A DNA stretch of 64,000 nt from Roseospira visakhapatnamensis. Its GTDB lineage: Bacteria; Pseudomonadota; Alphaproteobacteria; Rhodospirillales; Rhodospirillaceae. The position numbers were made by a program, and so were the translations under genes. The DNA is taken from assembly GCF_014197915.1 (NCBI RefSeq), contig NZ_JACIGK010000013.1:1-64000 (forward strand). Reading direction: 5' to 3'. The notes below the pieces were generated by a model. It saw only the letters and a list, made by a program, of their open reading frames with translations, ran no database searches and was not told the origin of the DNA. Numbering within the stretch: the stretch's first letter is position 1; each line of letters begins with the position of its first letter. Of this stretch, positions 8,346-16,990 are shown in pieces.

Positions 8346-10562
8346 TCAGGCGTCATCCTCGATGGCATGCAGCGGCAGATACAGGCGCACGGTCAGGCCC
8401 CAATCCTCGCCCACCAGGACGTCCAGGCCGCATCCCAGGCCGGCCCGCGCCAGGGCGTCGGCCAGGATCAGGGCCGCGGCCTCCGGTGCCTCCCGCAGGG
8501 CCGGGGCCAGATCGGCGGCGCCCCCCTCCGGCCGTGACGGATCCAGGTTGCGCACCAGCGCGCGGATCGCGGGTCCGGGCGCCGGACCGTCGTCGGCGAT
8601 GCTCAGGCGCACGCGCCCCCCGCTTTCCAGCACCGCCGCCACCGACACGCCGTTCAGGCCCGGATGCGGCGCCCGCCGGTCCGCGGCATCCGGTCCAGCC
8701 GACATCCGGTCGAACAGAGGTCCGCCCGAGGACCGCCGCCCCCCGTCCGGTGCGTCGGTGTCCGGTTCCTGCGCCTCGGCGAGAGCCGGCGACCGGTGTC
8801 GAGGCAAGGCGCCCTCGGCGCGCAACACCGCGCCTTCCACCACGTAGAACAGCACCGCCCCCAAGGCCACCGGATCACCGCGCACCACCACCGACTCGTT
8901 GCACGACAGGCGCACGCTGGCCCCCAGCGCCCGCAGCCGTGGCGCCAGCACCGACAACGTTTCCTCCAGCGTGCGGGTCAGGTCGATGGACCGGGGCCGA
9001 TCCGCGTCGGCGCCCGCCAGATGGCGCAACGCGCCAACCAGATGCGCGGCGAACTCACAGTGATCCCGCAAGGCCGCGCAGGCCTCCACGATCAGGCGCG
9101 CGGCCCGGTCCTGGGTAGGGGGTAGCGGGCGGGGCACCCGGCCGCGCGGCGCGTCGTCCGGGGGCACCAGGTCCTCGCATTCGTGGCGCGCCAGGGTGGC
9201 GTGGGCGCGGATGTCCCCAAGCACCGATTGCAGTTCCTGGGCCACCGTCGTCAGGCTACGCCCCAGGGCCGCCTCCGGCGCCGCGCCCAGCAGCGCCGAC
9301 CGCAGCACGCGCGCGTCGGCACGCGCCGCCCGTGCGTCCGCCTCGGCCTCGGTCGTGCGCGCCCGCAGCCCCTCCATCGCCGTCAATGCCTCGGCCAGCG
9401 CCTGTCCTTGTCCGGCATCGCCGAACCCCAGCCCGCGCGCCCGACGCCCCAGGCGGACCAGCGGCGCCACGGTACTTGCCCCGATCACCAGGGCACCCGC
9501 CACGGCCACCGCCAGCGCCCCCAGCAGCACCGCCAGCCATCCCCTGGACAGGTGATCGAGGCGCATCCGCTGTCGATCAAGCGCCGTCAGCATGACCGTG
9601 TCACCGGCCGCCAGCAGGTCTTCGGCTGCGCCCGCCACCGTCGCGTCGACCTGACGCCACAGGGCGTCCGCCTGTTCGGCGGAGGCCCTCTCGGCCGTCC
9701 GCAGGGCGGGGATCGACAAGGCCGCCTCAATGGCCGCGAACACCGGATCCACCGCCCCATCGGGGGTGGCGGCGGGATCCGGCCCAACGGCGATGGCCCG
9801 CGCGGCAAGGAGCCGGGCCTCCTGCTCCAGCACCGCCAACGCCGGCCCGTCGGCCCGCGCCGCCCGCGTCAATACGTCGTGAAGGCCGCGCAGCAGGCTC
9901 GCGCGGGACGAGTCGCGCGGGGCCTCGGGAGGCGCCGCGAGCCGCGCCAGGGCATCGAGCCGCGCGGCGATCGTCACGCCATCGACGGCCCCCGGCCGCG
10001 CCCGCGCGGCGGCCAGCGTGTCCAGGGCCGCGCGGGCCTGGTCGAGGTCGGCACGCCGGGCCGGCGTGAGCCAGGGACGCAGGATGGGATCCCCCAGCAG
10101 AACGGTGGCCTGCACCATCGCGGTCCGTCGGGACTCGGCCCCGGCGGGCCCGGTCGGCGCATGGCGGACCTGTCGCGCCATGGCCCGCGCCACGTCCAGC
10201 TGGCGAGCGGCGGCGCTTCGGTCACCGCGCACCGCCTGGGCGACGCGCACGGCCTCCAGCGCGCCCCGTGTCTCTCGCAACCGCGTCTCGATCAGCACGG
10301 CCGCGCCCATCATCGCCAGCAGCACCAACGCGGCCATCAGGCCCAGGATCAGGCCCGGTCCCGAGTTCGCCCATCGGCGCCGGGCCGGGGGCGGCCTGGG
10401 CGTGGCGGCGGGATCCGGTCCCGTCGTGCTCGACGGCTCGGCGGCGCCGTCCTGTTCGGTGGCGGTCCGAGGGGCGTCATCGGGCGGGGCCGCCGCCTCT
10501 CCCGGCGCCACGCCACCACCACCGGCGTCGGCGGCCTCCACGCGGGGTCCTTGCAGGATCAT
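8346..10562 (-). CDS. Membrane protein with degenerate histidine-kinase core
   Basis: The 738-residue protein has a proline- and alanine-rich cytoplasmic start (1-60), a membrane segment at about 65-85, a roughly 250-residue periplasmic helical region, a second membrane segment near 345-365, then a HAMP-like linker and a coiled coil. The following dimerisation region lacks a canonical H box (no H-E/D-L-R-x-P), and the ATPase-like domain keeps only a remnant G1 motif (ADDGPAPG) with no N box or clear G2 loop. It is therefore likely a pseudokinase or a signalling adaptor. It is the last gene of a three-gene unit, overlapping the SBP-like gene upstream by ATGA. No close relative is recognised. 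Confidence 0.65.
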   Translation of the reverse strand: MILQGPRVEAADAGGGGVAPGEAAAPPDDAPRTATEQDGAAEPSSTTGPDPAATPRPPPARRRWANSGPGLILGLMAALVLLAMMGAAVLIETRLRETRGALEAVRVAQAVRGDRSAAARQLDVARAMARQVRHAPTGPAGAESRRTAMVQATVLLGDPILRPWLTPARRADLDQARAALDTLAAARARPGAVDGVTIAARLDALARLAAPPEAPRDSSRASLLRGLHDVLTRAARADGPALAVLEQEARLLAARAIAVGPDPAATPDGAVDPVFAAIEAALSIPALRTAERASAEQADALWRQVDATVAGAAEDLLAAGDTVMLTALDRQRMRLDHLSRGWLAVLLGALAVAVAGALVIGASTVAPLVRLGRRARGLGFGDAGQGQALAEALTAMEGLRARTTEAEADARAARADARVLRSALLGAAPEAALGRSLTTVAQELQSVLGDIRAHATLARHECEDLVPPDDAPRGRVPRPLPPTQDRAARLIVEACAALRDHCEFAAHLVGALRHLAGADADRPRSIDLTRTLEETLSVLAPRLRALGASVRLSCNESVVVRGDPVALGAVLFYVVEGAVLRAEGALPRHRSPALAEAQEPDTDAPDGGRRSSGGPLFDRMSAGPDAADRRAPHPGLNGVSVAAVLESGGRVRLSIADDGPAPGPAIRALVRNLDPSRPEGGAADLAPALREAPEAAALILADALARAGLGCGLDVLVGEDWGLTVRLYLPLHAIEDDA

Positions 10563-11524
10563 GGCCGGGCCGCCCTTGGCCGGGCGACGGTCGCCAGCGG
10601 CGCGGCGGCTTCCGGCAGCGGCAGCATGTCCCTGGCCATGGCCATGAGTCGTCCCTCGCGACGCAGGTCGATCACCGCCCGGCCCACCGCCCGCGCCAGC
10701 GCCGCGTCTCCGGGATCCACGGCCAGCGACACCGGACCGCCCGCCCGCGCGGCCCGCACCGGCCCGCCCAGCACACGGAAGCCGGCGCCCTCCCCGCGCA
10801 TCAGGAAGGCCACGGCCACGGACAGCGGCAACACGGCGACGTCGGCGTCACCCTCACGCAGGGCCCGCAACACCTCGGCCTGCCGTTCGGCCAGAACCAC
10901 CGAGGCCTCGGCCGGCGCCAGCCCGCGCAGGGCCGCCGCCTGATCGGAGCCGGCCACGGCCGCCACCACGCGCCCGGACAGGACCGCCAGGTTGGCAGGC
11001 TCCGCGCCGGCCGGCGGCGCGTCGTCGCCAGCGGGCGCGGCCTCGTCCACCAGGGCGGCGCGGGCGACGACCAGGGACGACCGGCGCGCGTGCGGCGGCG
11101 CCAGGACGACCCCGGCCGTCTCGTCGGGCCATGCCACGACATCGGCGGCCACCATGTCCACGGCGCCGGTCTTCAGCGCCCGCATCAGCTCCGCCGGCGC
11201 CATCATGGCGAAGCGGCACTCCGCCCCCAGGCGCGCGCAGACGGCGCGGGCCACGGCCACATGGAAGCCGCCAAGGCGTCCGTCCGGACGGGTACCGGAC
11301 AACGGCAAGGCACCCTCCACCGTGGCCACGGTCAGCGATCGCCCCGGCGCCAGGGGCGACGGGACCGCGCCGTCCCGGGTCCGATCGCCGCCGGTAGCCA
11401 TGATCGCGGCCGCCAGCCCCAGGCCGGCGACCACCAGCACACTGACCGTCAGGCCAGCCCGTCCCCAAACCCCGCGCGGCGGCCGACCCGGCGCGGATGC
11501 AGTGTCAGACCCTTTTGGTTTCAC
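10559..11524 (-). CDS. Membrane-anchored SBP_bac_3-type solute-binding protein
   Basis: The 321-residue protein has one N-terminal hydrophobic segment (about residues 23-43) without a lipobox or obvious signal-peptidase site, so it looks anchored in the inner membrane with its body in the periplasm. The body follows the family 3 amino-acid-binding protein pattern: SLTVATVEGALPLSG, then GRLGGFHVAVARAVCARLGAE, and the lobe motif LKTGAVDMVAADV. There is no ABC permease or ATPase nearby. It sits 2 bp after the small exported protein gene and overlaps the degenerate kinase gene by 4 bp, so a ligand-sensing role in that unit is inferred rather than transport. Confidence 0.7.
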   Translation of the reverse strand: MKPKGSDTASAPGRPPRGVWGRAGLTVSVLVVAGLGLAAAIMATGGDRTRDGAVPSPLAPGRSLTVATVEGALPLSGTRPDGRLGGFHVAVARAVCARLGAECRFAMMAPAELMRALKTGAVDMVAADVVAWPDETAGVVLAPPHARRSSLVVARAALVDEAAPAGDDAPPAGAEPANLAVLSGRVVAAVAGSDQAAALRGLAPAEASVVLAERQAEVLRALREGDADVAVLPLSVAVAFLMRGEGAGFRVLGGPVRAARAGGPVSLAVDPGDAALARAVGRAVIDLRREGRLMAMARDMLPLPEAAAPLATVARPRAARP

Positions 11525-11526
11525 GC

Positions 11527-12057
11527 TTACTCGGTGTCACGGCTATAGATATAGAGGGTTCCGGTTTCCTCGAGGATGCCGAAGTAGTTCAGCTTGTGAT
11601 AGCGCGGCCCGGTGGGTTGCCCCGCCCAGATGATCGGCACCTCCCACAGCTCCTGTTCGCCGGACCCGATCACGTAGAACGAAATGGCGGTCCCCGAGAC
11701 CGACACGGGGTGGTAGATCGCGCCGCTCTTGGGGTCCAGCGTCGGCTGGCCAAGCCGCAGATCCGGAATGCGATGGATGTGCCACTTGCCCAGCCGGGTG
11801 CTGTGCCCGGCCATGGCGGTCAGCGTGTCGGCGGGCTGCATCTGCGGCACCGCCGCCGCGGCCCCGGATGCCCCGGTGTCCTCGGACCCCGCGTCCGACG
11901 AGGCGGCGGCATCGGGCACGCGCCCCGGGGCGTCCGACTGGCCCATGGCGTCGGGCACGGTGGCCAGCAGCACGGCCCCGGTCAGCACCACAGCAAAGAC
12001 ACCGGTGACGCTCAACACGGTCCGTCGGGTCTCCAGGGACACAGAAATTCGCGACAT
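11527..12057 (-). CDS. Exported or anchored protein of unknown function
   Basis: The 176-residue protein has an N-terminal hydrophobic segment at about residues 13-33, followed by a low-complexity Ala/Ser/Asp linker (to about 75) and a compact C-terminal domain of about 95 residues containing GKWHIHRIPDLRLG, ISFYVIG and GTLYIYSRD. I do not recognise the domain. It is the first gene of the three-gene reverse-strand unit and lies 2 bp before the SBP-like gene. Together with that protein and the degenerate kinase it may form a periplasmic sensing complex; this is inference from gene order only. Confidence 0.6.
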   Translation of the reverse strand: MSRISVSLETRRTVLSVTGVFAVVLTGAVLLATVPDAMGQSDAPGRVPDAAASSDAGSEDTGASGAAAAVPQMQPADTLTAMAGHSTRLGKWHIHRIPDLRLGQPTLDPKSGAIYHPVSVSGTAISFYVIGSGEQELWEVPIIWAGQPTGPRYHKLNYFGILEETGTLYIYSRDTE

Positions 12058-12236
12058 GGCGTCAGCTCACCCAACAGAGGTTGTCCTGGGCGCAGCTTAT
12101 CAGCCGATCGCGGGCCTTGCCAACGACGCCGCGCCGGTTTCGGCCCCGGATCGGCGCCGGCGATTGACACGGACCGCGCCCCGAGAAAATCTGATCACCG
12201 TCGGTCAACCCAAGGTGACAGAAAGGCCCGATCGTC

Positions 12237-13625
12237 ATGGCCCACGCCCCTTCCGACAGCCTGTCGACGGACGAGTCCCTGCTCGCCGAGGTCCGGACGT
12301 TCCTGGCGGCGCATCCCGACACCGTCTACGTCGACGGCCTGTTCTTCGACCTGTGCTGCGTGGTGCGGGGCAAGCGCTATCCGGTGGCCGACGCCGACGA
12401 CCTGTTCGTGAAAGGCATGCAGATCCCGGAATCCATCGCCCTGCTGGACGTGACCGGAGACTGCAACGACCCCCTGGGGCGGGGCTTCTCGGACGGCGAT
12501 CCGGACTGCGTGGCGATGCCCATCCCGGGCACCCTGGCCGTCATTCCCTGGGGCGACGTGCCCAGCGCCCAGGTCATGCTGACGCTGCGCGCCCAGGACG
12601 GATCGCCGGCCCTGGTGGACCCGCGCACCGTCCTGGACCGGGTCGAGGCACGGCTGAGGGCCGACGGGCTGTTCCCCCGGGTGGCCATGGAACTGGAGTT
12701 CTACCTGATCGATCCGGAGCGCGGCGCGGGCGGCGCCCCGCGCCCGCCCATCTCGCCGGTCACCCGGCGCCGCGACCTGCGCACCCAAGTGTACGGCATG
12801 GCCGACCTCGACGACTTCCAGGTCGTGCTCCGGGCCATCGAGCACGCCTGCCTGCTGCAGGGCGTGCCGGCCTTCACCGCCAGTTCGGAGTTCGCCCCGG
12901 GGCAGTTCGAGATCAACCTCAAGCACGTGGACAGCGCCTTGCGGGCGGCCGACCATGCGCTGTTGCTGCGCCGGGTGGTGGAGTGGGTGGCCGAGCGGCA
13001 TGGCTTCGAGGCCACCTTCATGGCCAAGCCCTATCCGCATCACGCCGGCAACGGCATGCACGTACACATGAGCCTCGCCGACGCGGCCGGCGTCAACCTG
13101 TTCGACGACGGCACGGATGCCGGATCGGCGGTGCTGCGCCACGCGGTCGGCGGCATGGCCGCCGCCATGGCCGAAAGCATGGCGGTGTTCGCCCCCAACG
13201 CCAACAGTTACCGGCGGTTCGCGCCCAATCTGTATGTTCCGGTCAACGCGAGCTGGGGCATCAACAACCGTTCGGTCGCCTTCCGCGTGCCCGCCGGGGA
13301 TGGCGGCGGCCGGCGCATCGAACACCGCGTGCCGGGCGCGGACGCCAACCCGTACCTGGTGCTGGCGGCCATCCTGGCGGCCGCCCATCACGGCATCGCG
13401 CGGACGCTGGACCCGGGTCCGGCCGTCCACGGCAACGCCTGTGAACAGGTGGATCGGACCATCCCCTGGACCTGGCGCCGCGCCCTGGAGGCGCTGGGCA
13501 CCGGACGCATCCTTCGACCCGCCCTCACCGAAGCCTACGTGGACCTGTACAAGGCCACGAAATGGACCGAGATGGAGAAGTTCCAGGCGGTCATCGCCCC
13601 GCACGAGTACGACTGGTACCTGTGA
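12237..13625 (+). CDS. puuA: Glutamine synthetase family, likely gamma-glutamylputrescine synthetase
   Basis: The 462-residue protein is a glutamine-synthetase-fold ligase. Visible catalytic elements are the metal-binding ELEFYLID, the segment ASSEFAPGQFEINLKH, the ATP/glutamate loop HHAGNGMHVHMS, NSYRRFAP and the final IEHRVPGADANPY arginine motif. The lack of an adenylylation loop of GlnA I and the overall sequence fit the PuuA-type subfamily that ligates glutamate to putrescine or another amine, the first step of the Puu route. A polyamine aminotransferase and importer lie at 59.7-64 kb, in agreement. It is divergent from the three-gene unit; a TTGACA at 12164-12169 may be its -35 element, but no good -10 is present. 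Confidence 0.8.
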   Translation: MAHAPSDSLSTDESLLAEVRTFLAAHPDTVYVDGLFFDLCCVVRGKRYPVADADDLFVKGMQIPESIALLDVTGDCNDPLGRGFSDGDPDCVAMPIPGTLAVIPWGDVPSAQVMLTLRAQDGSPALVDPRTVLDRVEARLRADGLFPRVAMELEFYLIDPERGAGGAPRPPISPVTRRRDLRTQVYGMADLDDFQVVLRAIEHACLLQGVPAFTASSEFAPGQFEINLKHVDSALRAADHALLLRRVVEWVAERHGFEATFMAKPYPHHAGNGMHVHMSLADAAGVNLFDDGTDAGSAVLRHAVGGMAAAMAESMAVFAPNANSYRRFAPNLYVPVNASWGINNRSVAFRVPAGDGGGRRIEHRVPGADANPYLVLAAILAAAHHGIARTLDPGPAVHGNACEQVDRTIPWTWRRALEALGTGRILRPALTEAYVDLYKATKWTEMEKFQAVIAPHEYDWYL

Positions 13626-13965
13626 GCGGTGCCCGCCGGGGGCTCGCGAACGGCATCCTATGGAGACACCCTCTTTCTTTTCGCGGCAATTTTCGCTAAA
13701 CTTTCGATGCTCTCAAGTGTCTTGCCCATACGATGGCCGATCAGGGATCGGGGGCACCTCGCATCCCGTCGGGTCCTGAGGTCGTGGCGGTTTGGGCATC
13801 CTCGTTTCGGTTACGGGCATGCCCCGAGCGCCGGGGCCTGTGACCCGCGTTACAGACGGGGGGCGCGTGCCTGTGTCATGGGTCAGGATGGCGGGGAGTC
13901 GGGACAAACGGACACCGTTCGGCGATCTGATCAAAACCGGCCCGAAGATCGAAAAGGGGTCACGC
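13626..13965. other. 340-bp intergenic region before the tad genes
   Basis: No gene is supported. The left part (about 13660-13730) is richer in A and T than its surroundings and may hold the promoter for the tad set, but I could not find a well-spaced -35/-10 pair. The right end carries AAAAGGGG, a good ribosome-binding site for the gene starting at 13966. Confidence 0.4.
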
Positions 13966-14514
13966 ATGCTGGCGCGACGCATACGCATGTCAGGGGCACG
14001 CCTTGCCCGCAACCGCCGTGGCAGCGTGTCCATTGAGTTTGCCCTGGCGGCGTGGCCGCTGTTCCTGATGATCATCCCCATTTTCGAACTGGGCGTGATG
14101 CTCACCAGGGAAGCGGTGCTGTACGGCGCGATGTACGAAGGCGCCCGGCAGCTGCGCACCGGCGTGGTGCAGAACACCGGCGAGACGTACAACGACGAAA
14201 AGGCGGAAGAAAAATTCACGGAGATCGTGTGCGACAATCTATTCGATTTAGTAGACTGTAGCGACATTGCCTATGACGTGCGGACCTTCAAAAAATATGA
14301 CGACGTCGAACTGGACGACCTGGGGACAGGATCGGACGGTATGCCGAAAGGCACGGTTTTCGATCCGGGCGGAGCCACGGATATTACCACCGTCCGTATT
14401 TACAGCCAACACAAGTTCGTGACACCATTTCTTGGGAAGTTCTTCAATGACGACGACGTTAACGGCCGACTTCTGATGTACACGATGATCGTGAAAGGCG
14501 AACCATGGGACTGA
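13966..14514 (+). CDS. TadE-like pseudopilin-related protein
   Basis: The 182-residue protein has a basic N-terminus followed by the TadE-type segment GSVSIEFALAAWPLF, including the glutamate expected at +5 of pseudopilin-like proteins, and one long membrane helix (about residues 20-45). The remainder is predicted periplasmic. TadE-family proteins are minor pseudopilins of the tight-adherence (Flp) pilus. The start at 13966 is chosen because AAAAGGGG lies 7 bases upstream. The middle of the gene (about 14210-14420) is noticeably less GC-rich than its neighbours. It overlaps the next TadE-like gene by 10 bp. Confidence 0.8.
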   Translation: MLARRIRMSGARLARNRRGSVSIEFALAAWPLFLMIIPIFELGVMLTREAVLYGAMYEGARQLRTGVVQNTGETYNDEKAEEKFTEIVCDNLFDLVDCSDIAYDVRTFKKYDDVELDDLGTGSDGMPKGTVFDPGGATDITTVRIYSQHKFVTPFLGKFFNDDDVNGRLLMYTMIVKGEPWD

Positions 14515-15050
14515 TTCGTCGCCTTCTCCGTTGCCACCGCGGCACCGTGGCGATTGAATCGGCCCTGATCTTCCCGGTCTTGGTGACCATGCTGCTGGGC
14601 ATGGTCGAGATCACGCACTACCTGGAGGCGTCGCGCAAGGCGACGATCACCGCGCAGACGGTCGCCGATCTGGTCGCCCAGCAAGCCGTCCACGACGACG
14701 CGTCCATCGCGGATATCCGCACCGCCGCCGTCCTGATGATGCAACCCCTGGCCACGGACCCCGACAAACTCACCATGGCCGTGGCCAGTGTCGGCTTCGA
14801 CGCCGGCAAGGACCTGCGGATCCTGTGGCAGCACAACTCCGGGAACGGCTCCGTGACGATCGATCCGGCCCTTGCCGATGGGCTGAGCGACGCCGGAGAA
14901 AGCGTGATCATCGCGGTCGTTCAGCATGACTACGAAAGCTTCCTGAAGTACATCATCAAGGAGCCCCGTCTCCTGGACCAGATGTCCTTTGCCAGGCCTC
15001 GCATCGCGCGACGCATCGCCCTCAACGGGTCAGTGGACCATAATCCATGA
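14505..15050 (+). CDS. TadE-like pseudopilin-related protein (second copy)
   Basis: The 181-residue protein repeats the plan of the upstream gene: basic start, GTVAIESALIFPVLV with the conserved glutamate, and one membrane helix at about residues 12-35, followed by a periplasmic domain with an alpha-helical stretch (KATITAQTVADLVAQQ). It is a different subfamily from the first TadE-like protein, with little sequence identity outside the membrane segment. AAAGG lies 7 bases before the ATG. Its stop overlaps the start of the tadG-like gene (ATGA), so the three genes form one operon. Confidence 0.8.
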   Translation: MGLIRRLLRCHRGTVAIESALIFPVLVTMLLGMVEITHYLEASRKATITAQTVADLVAQQAVHDDASIADIRTAAVLMMQPLATDPDKLTMAVASVGFDAGKDLRILWQHNSGNGSVTIDPALADGLSDAGESVIIAVVQHDYESFLKYIIKEPRLLDQMSFARPRIARRIALNGSVDHNP

Positions 15051-16540
15051 TCGATAACGACCGCACCCAAGACCACCTCCCGTCCGTGTGGCGCGACACG
15101 CGCGGCGTGACCGCCGTGATCTTCGGCCTCATGGCCATCCCGCTGGCGATCGCCGCCGGAATGGCGATCGACCTGGGCGTCGCCTACTACGTGAAGGCAC
15201 GCCTGGCCTACGCCGTCGACGCCGCCGCCCTCGCCGTGGGCTCGACCATCGCCAGCGATGTGGACCTGGACGAACGCGCGGAGAACTTCTTCGACGCCAA
15301 CTACCCCGACGGTGGGATCGGGTCCGTTCACGACATTCTGGTCTCGACGCAGGGGAACACCATCACGGTGTCGGCCTCGGCCACCTTCGACACGTTCTTC
15401 ATGAAGATCGTCGAGCGGGACACCATCACCGTGCATGCCGACGCCCAGGTGGTCCGCGCCATCCGGGGTCTGGAGGTGGCCCTGGTGTTGGACAACACGG
15501 GCTCGATGCACAGCAACAACAACATCGGCGCCTTGCGGACCGCATCCAAGGATATGGTGGACATCCTGTTCGGGACCGAAACCACCCACCCCAACCTGTT
15601 CGTGTCCATCGTGCCCTATGCCGCCTCCGTCAACCCGGGCCCGGCGGCCCTCGGCGGCCTCACGTCACCGACTCCCCCCTCCTGGTGGCCAGAGCCCGGT
15701 GATGAGGGGTATGTACCGTTCAACCACACACCCGCGAACCTGGACAACATCCTCGATCCCCTGAACGGCCAGGGTTGGAAGGGATGTGTCATTGAGCGCA
15801 CCGGCGCCGACCTGATGGGCGATGACAACGCTAGCGGATGGGAGCCATACGCCTGGGAACCGGAGGTGTCGAACAATTACGACATCACCGACATGATGAA
15901 CACGGTGCGCTATGACCCATCCGAGTATGGCAATGATGCCGGTGGTCCGAACCTGGGCTGTCCCTCGCGCATTGTGCCCCTGACCAACGTGAAGAGCACG
16001 TTGATCAACAACATCGCCAAACTGGAGGCCTGGAACCGGGGCGGCACCATGAGCGACCTGGGCATGGCCTGGGGACGCCGCGTGCTGTCGCCGGCGGCCC
16101 CGTTCACCGAGGGAGAGCCCTGGGATGAGCCGAACTGGATCAAGGCGATCGTGCTGATGACCGACGGGGATAATCAGTTCTACAGTCCTAGCAAGAATTA
16201 CAACGGCACGTACAATAAATATAACAATGAAGTCTACTCGGACTACACGGGCTACGATCGACTGGAGGCCAGCAACCCGCGTCTTGGAACGAACAGCAAG
16301 AGCAAGGCCAAGAATATCATCAACGCCAATCTTGCCGCCGTCTGTGAGTCGATCAAGCAACAGGGTATCGTCGTCTACACCGTCACATTCACCTCCAGCA
16401 TCAACGCCACGACAAAGCAGATATACAAGGATTGCGCCACCGACCTGACCAAGTGGTTCGACAGTCCGTCGCAGGAGGACCTGAAGAACTCGTTCAAGGC
16501 CATCGCCGTCGAACTGTCCAAGCTGCGGGTCAGCCGCTGA
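15047..16540 (+). CDS. tadG: TadG-like protein with von Willebrand A domain
   Basis: The 497-residue protein starts with a TadE/TadG membrane segment (residues about 20-45, VTAVIFGLMAIPLAIAAG) and the following helix AYYVKARLAYAVDAAALA, typical of the TadG N-terminal domain. A von Willebrand A domain begins near residue 142 with the MIDAS-type motif VLDNTGSM and includes MTDGDNQFY near residue 370. TadG proteins are associated with export and adherence of Flp pili and are anchored in the inner membrane with a large periplasmic part. No tadA/B/C, cpaB or flp gene occurs in the window, so the rest of the apparatus must lie elsewhere. Confidence 0.85.
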   Translation: MIDNDRTQDHLPSVWRDTRGVTAVIFGLMAIPLAIAAGMAIDLGVAYYVKARLAYAVDAAALAVGSTIASDVDLDERAENFFDANYPDGGIGSVHDILVSTQGNTITVSASATFDTFFMKIVERDTITVHADAQVVRAIRGLEVALVLDNTGSMHSNNNIGALRTASKDMVDILFGTETTHPNLFVSIVPYAASVNPGPAALGGLTSPTPPSWWPEPGDEGYVPFNHTPANLDNILDPLNGQGWKGCVIERTGADLMGDDNASGWEPYAWEPEVSNNYDITDMMNTVRYDPSEYGNDAGGPNLGCPSRIVPLTNVKSTLINNIAKLEAWNRGGTMSDLGMAWGRRVLSPAAPFTEGEPWDEPNWIKAIVLMTDGDNQFYSPSKNYNGTYNKYNNEVYSDYTGYDRLEASNPRLGTNSKSKAKNIINANLAAVCESIKQQGIVVYTVTFTSSINATTKQIYKDCATDLTKWFDSPSQEDLKNSFKAIAVELSKLRVSR

Positions 16541-16573
16541 TCCAAGCCGATCCCCTACGCAAGAACAGGTCGC

Positions 16574-16609
16574 ATGACGGGACCCCGCGCGAGGTCCCCT
16601 CGCCGTCAT
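16574..16609 (+). terminator. Nested GC-rich hairpin after tadG
   Basis: ATGACGG at 16574-16580 pairs with CCGTCAT at 16603-16609, enclosing a second stem GGGACC/GGTCCC (16579-16584 with 16593-16598). It starts 33 bases after the tadG stop. There is no clear T run (only ATTCTT follows), so termination is possible but not certain. Confidence 0.35.
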
Positions 16610-16641
16610 TCTTCCCGTCCCCGCCACCGGAGCCGTCCCCC

Positions 16642-16971
16642 GTGCCTCGCCCTGTCACCCGCCGCGCCGTCGCCATCCTGCTGCTCGCCGCCCCTCTCGC
16701 CGCCTGCGGCACGTCGGGCGGTGGCAGCGCCAACCGCTGGGCCGCCCCCGCCGGGGTGACGCCCGCGCGACAGGACGTCGATGACCGGACCTGCAAGCGC
16801 AAGGCCGACGACTATGCGATGCGCCGGGTGATCTCCCCCGGCCGCGTCGGCGCCGACACCGGCCACGCCGGCAACAGCCCCATGATCCAGGCCGACCGGG
16901 CGAAAGCCGGCGACGCCTTCCGGCGATATTACAGAGAGTGCATGCTGGCCCTGGGATACACACCGAAGTAG
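16642..16971 (+). CDS. Small lipoprotein of unknown function
   Basis: Reading from the GTG at 16642 gives a 109-residue protein with an arginine-rich start, a hydrophobic segment and the lipobox L-A-A-C (Cys at about residue 21), so it should be lipidated. The mature part carries two cysteines (in DRTCKRKADDYAM and YYRECMLALGY), an arrangement seen in small proteobacterial lipoproteins of unknown role. GGAG lies about 10 bases upstream of the start. It follows the tad genes in the same direction after a hairpin and converges on folC with a 19-bp gap. Confidence 0.65.
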   Translation: MPRPVTRRAVAILLLAAPLAACGTSGGGSANRWAAPAGVTPARQDVDDRTCKRKADDYAMRRVISPGRVGADTGHAGNSPMIQADRAKAGDAFRRYYRECMLALGYTPK

Positions 16972-16990
16972 GGTCGCACCCCATGCCGCC

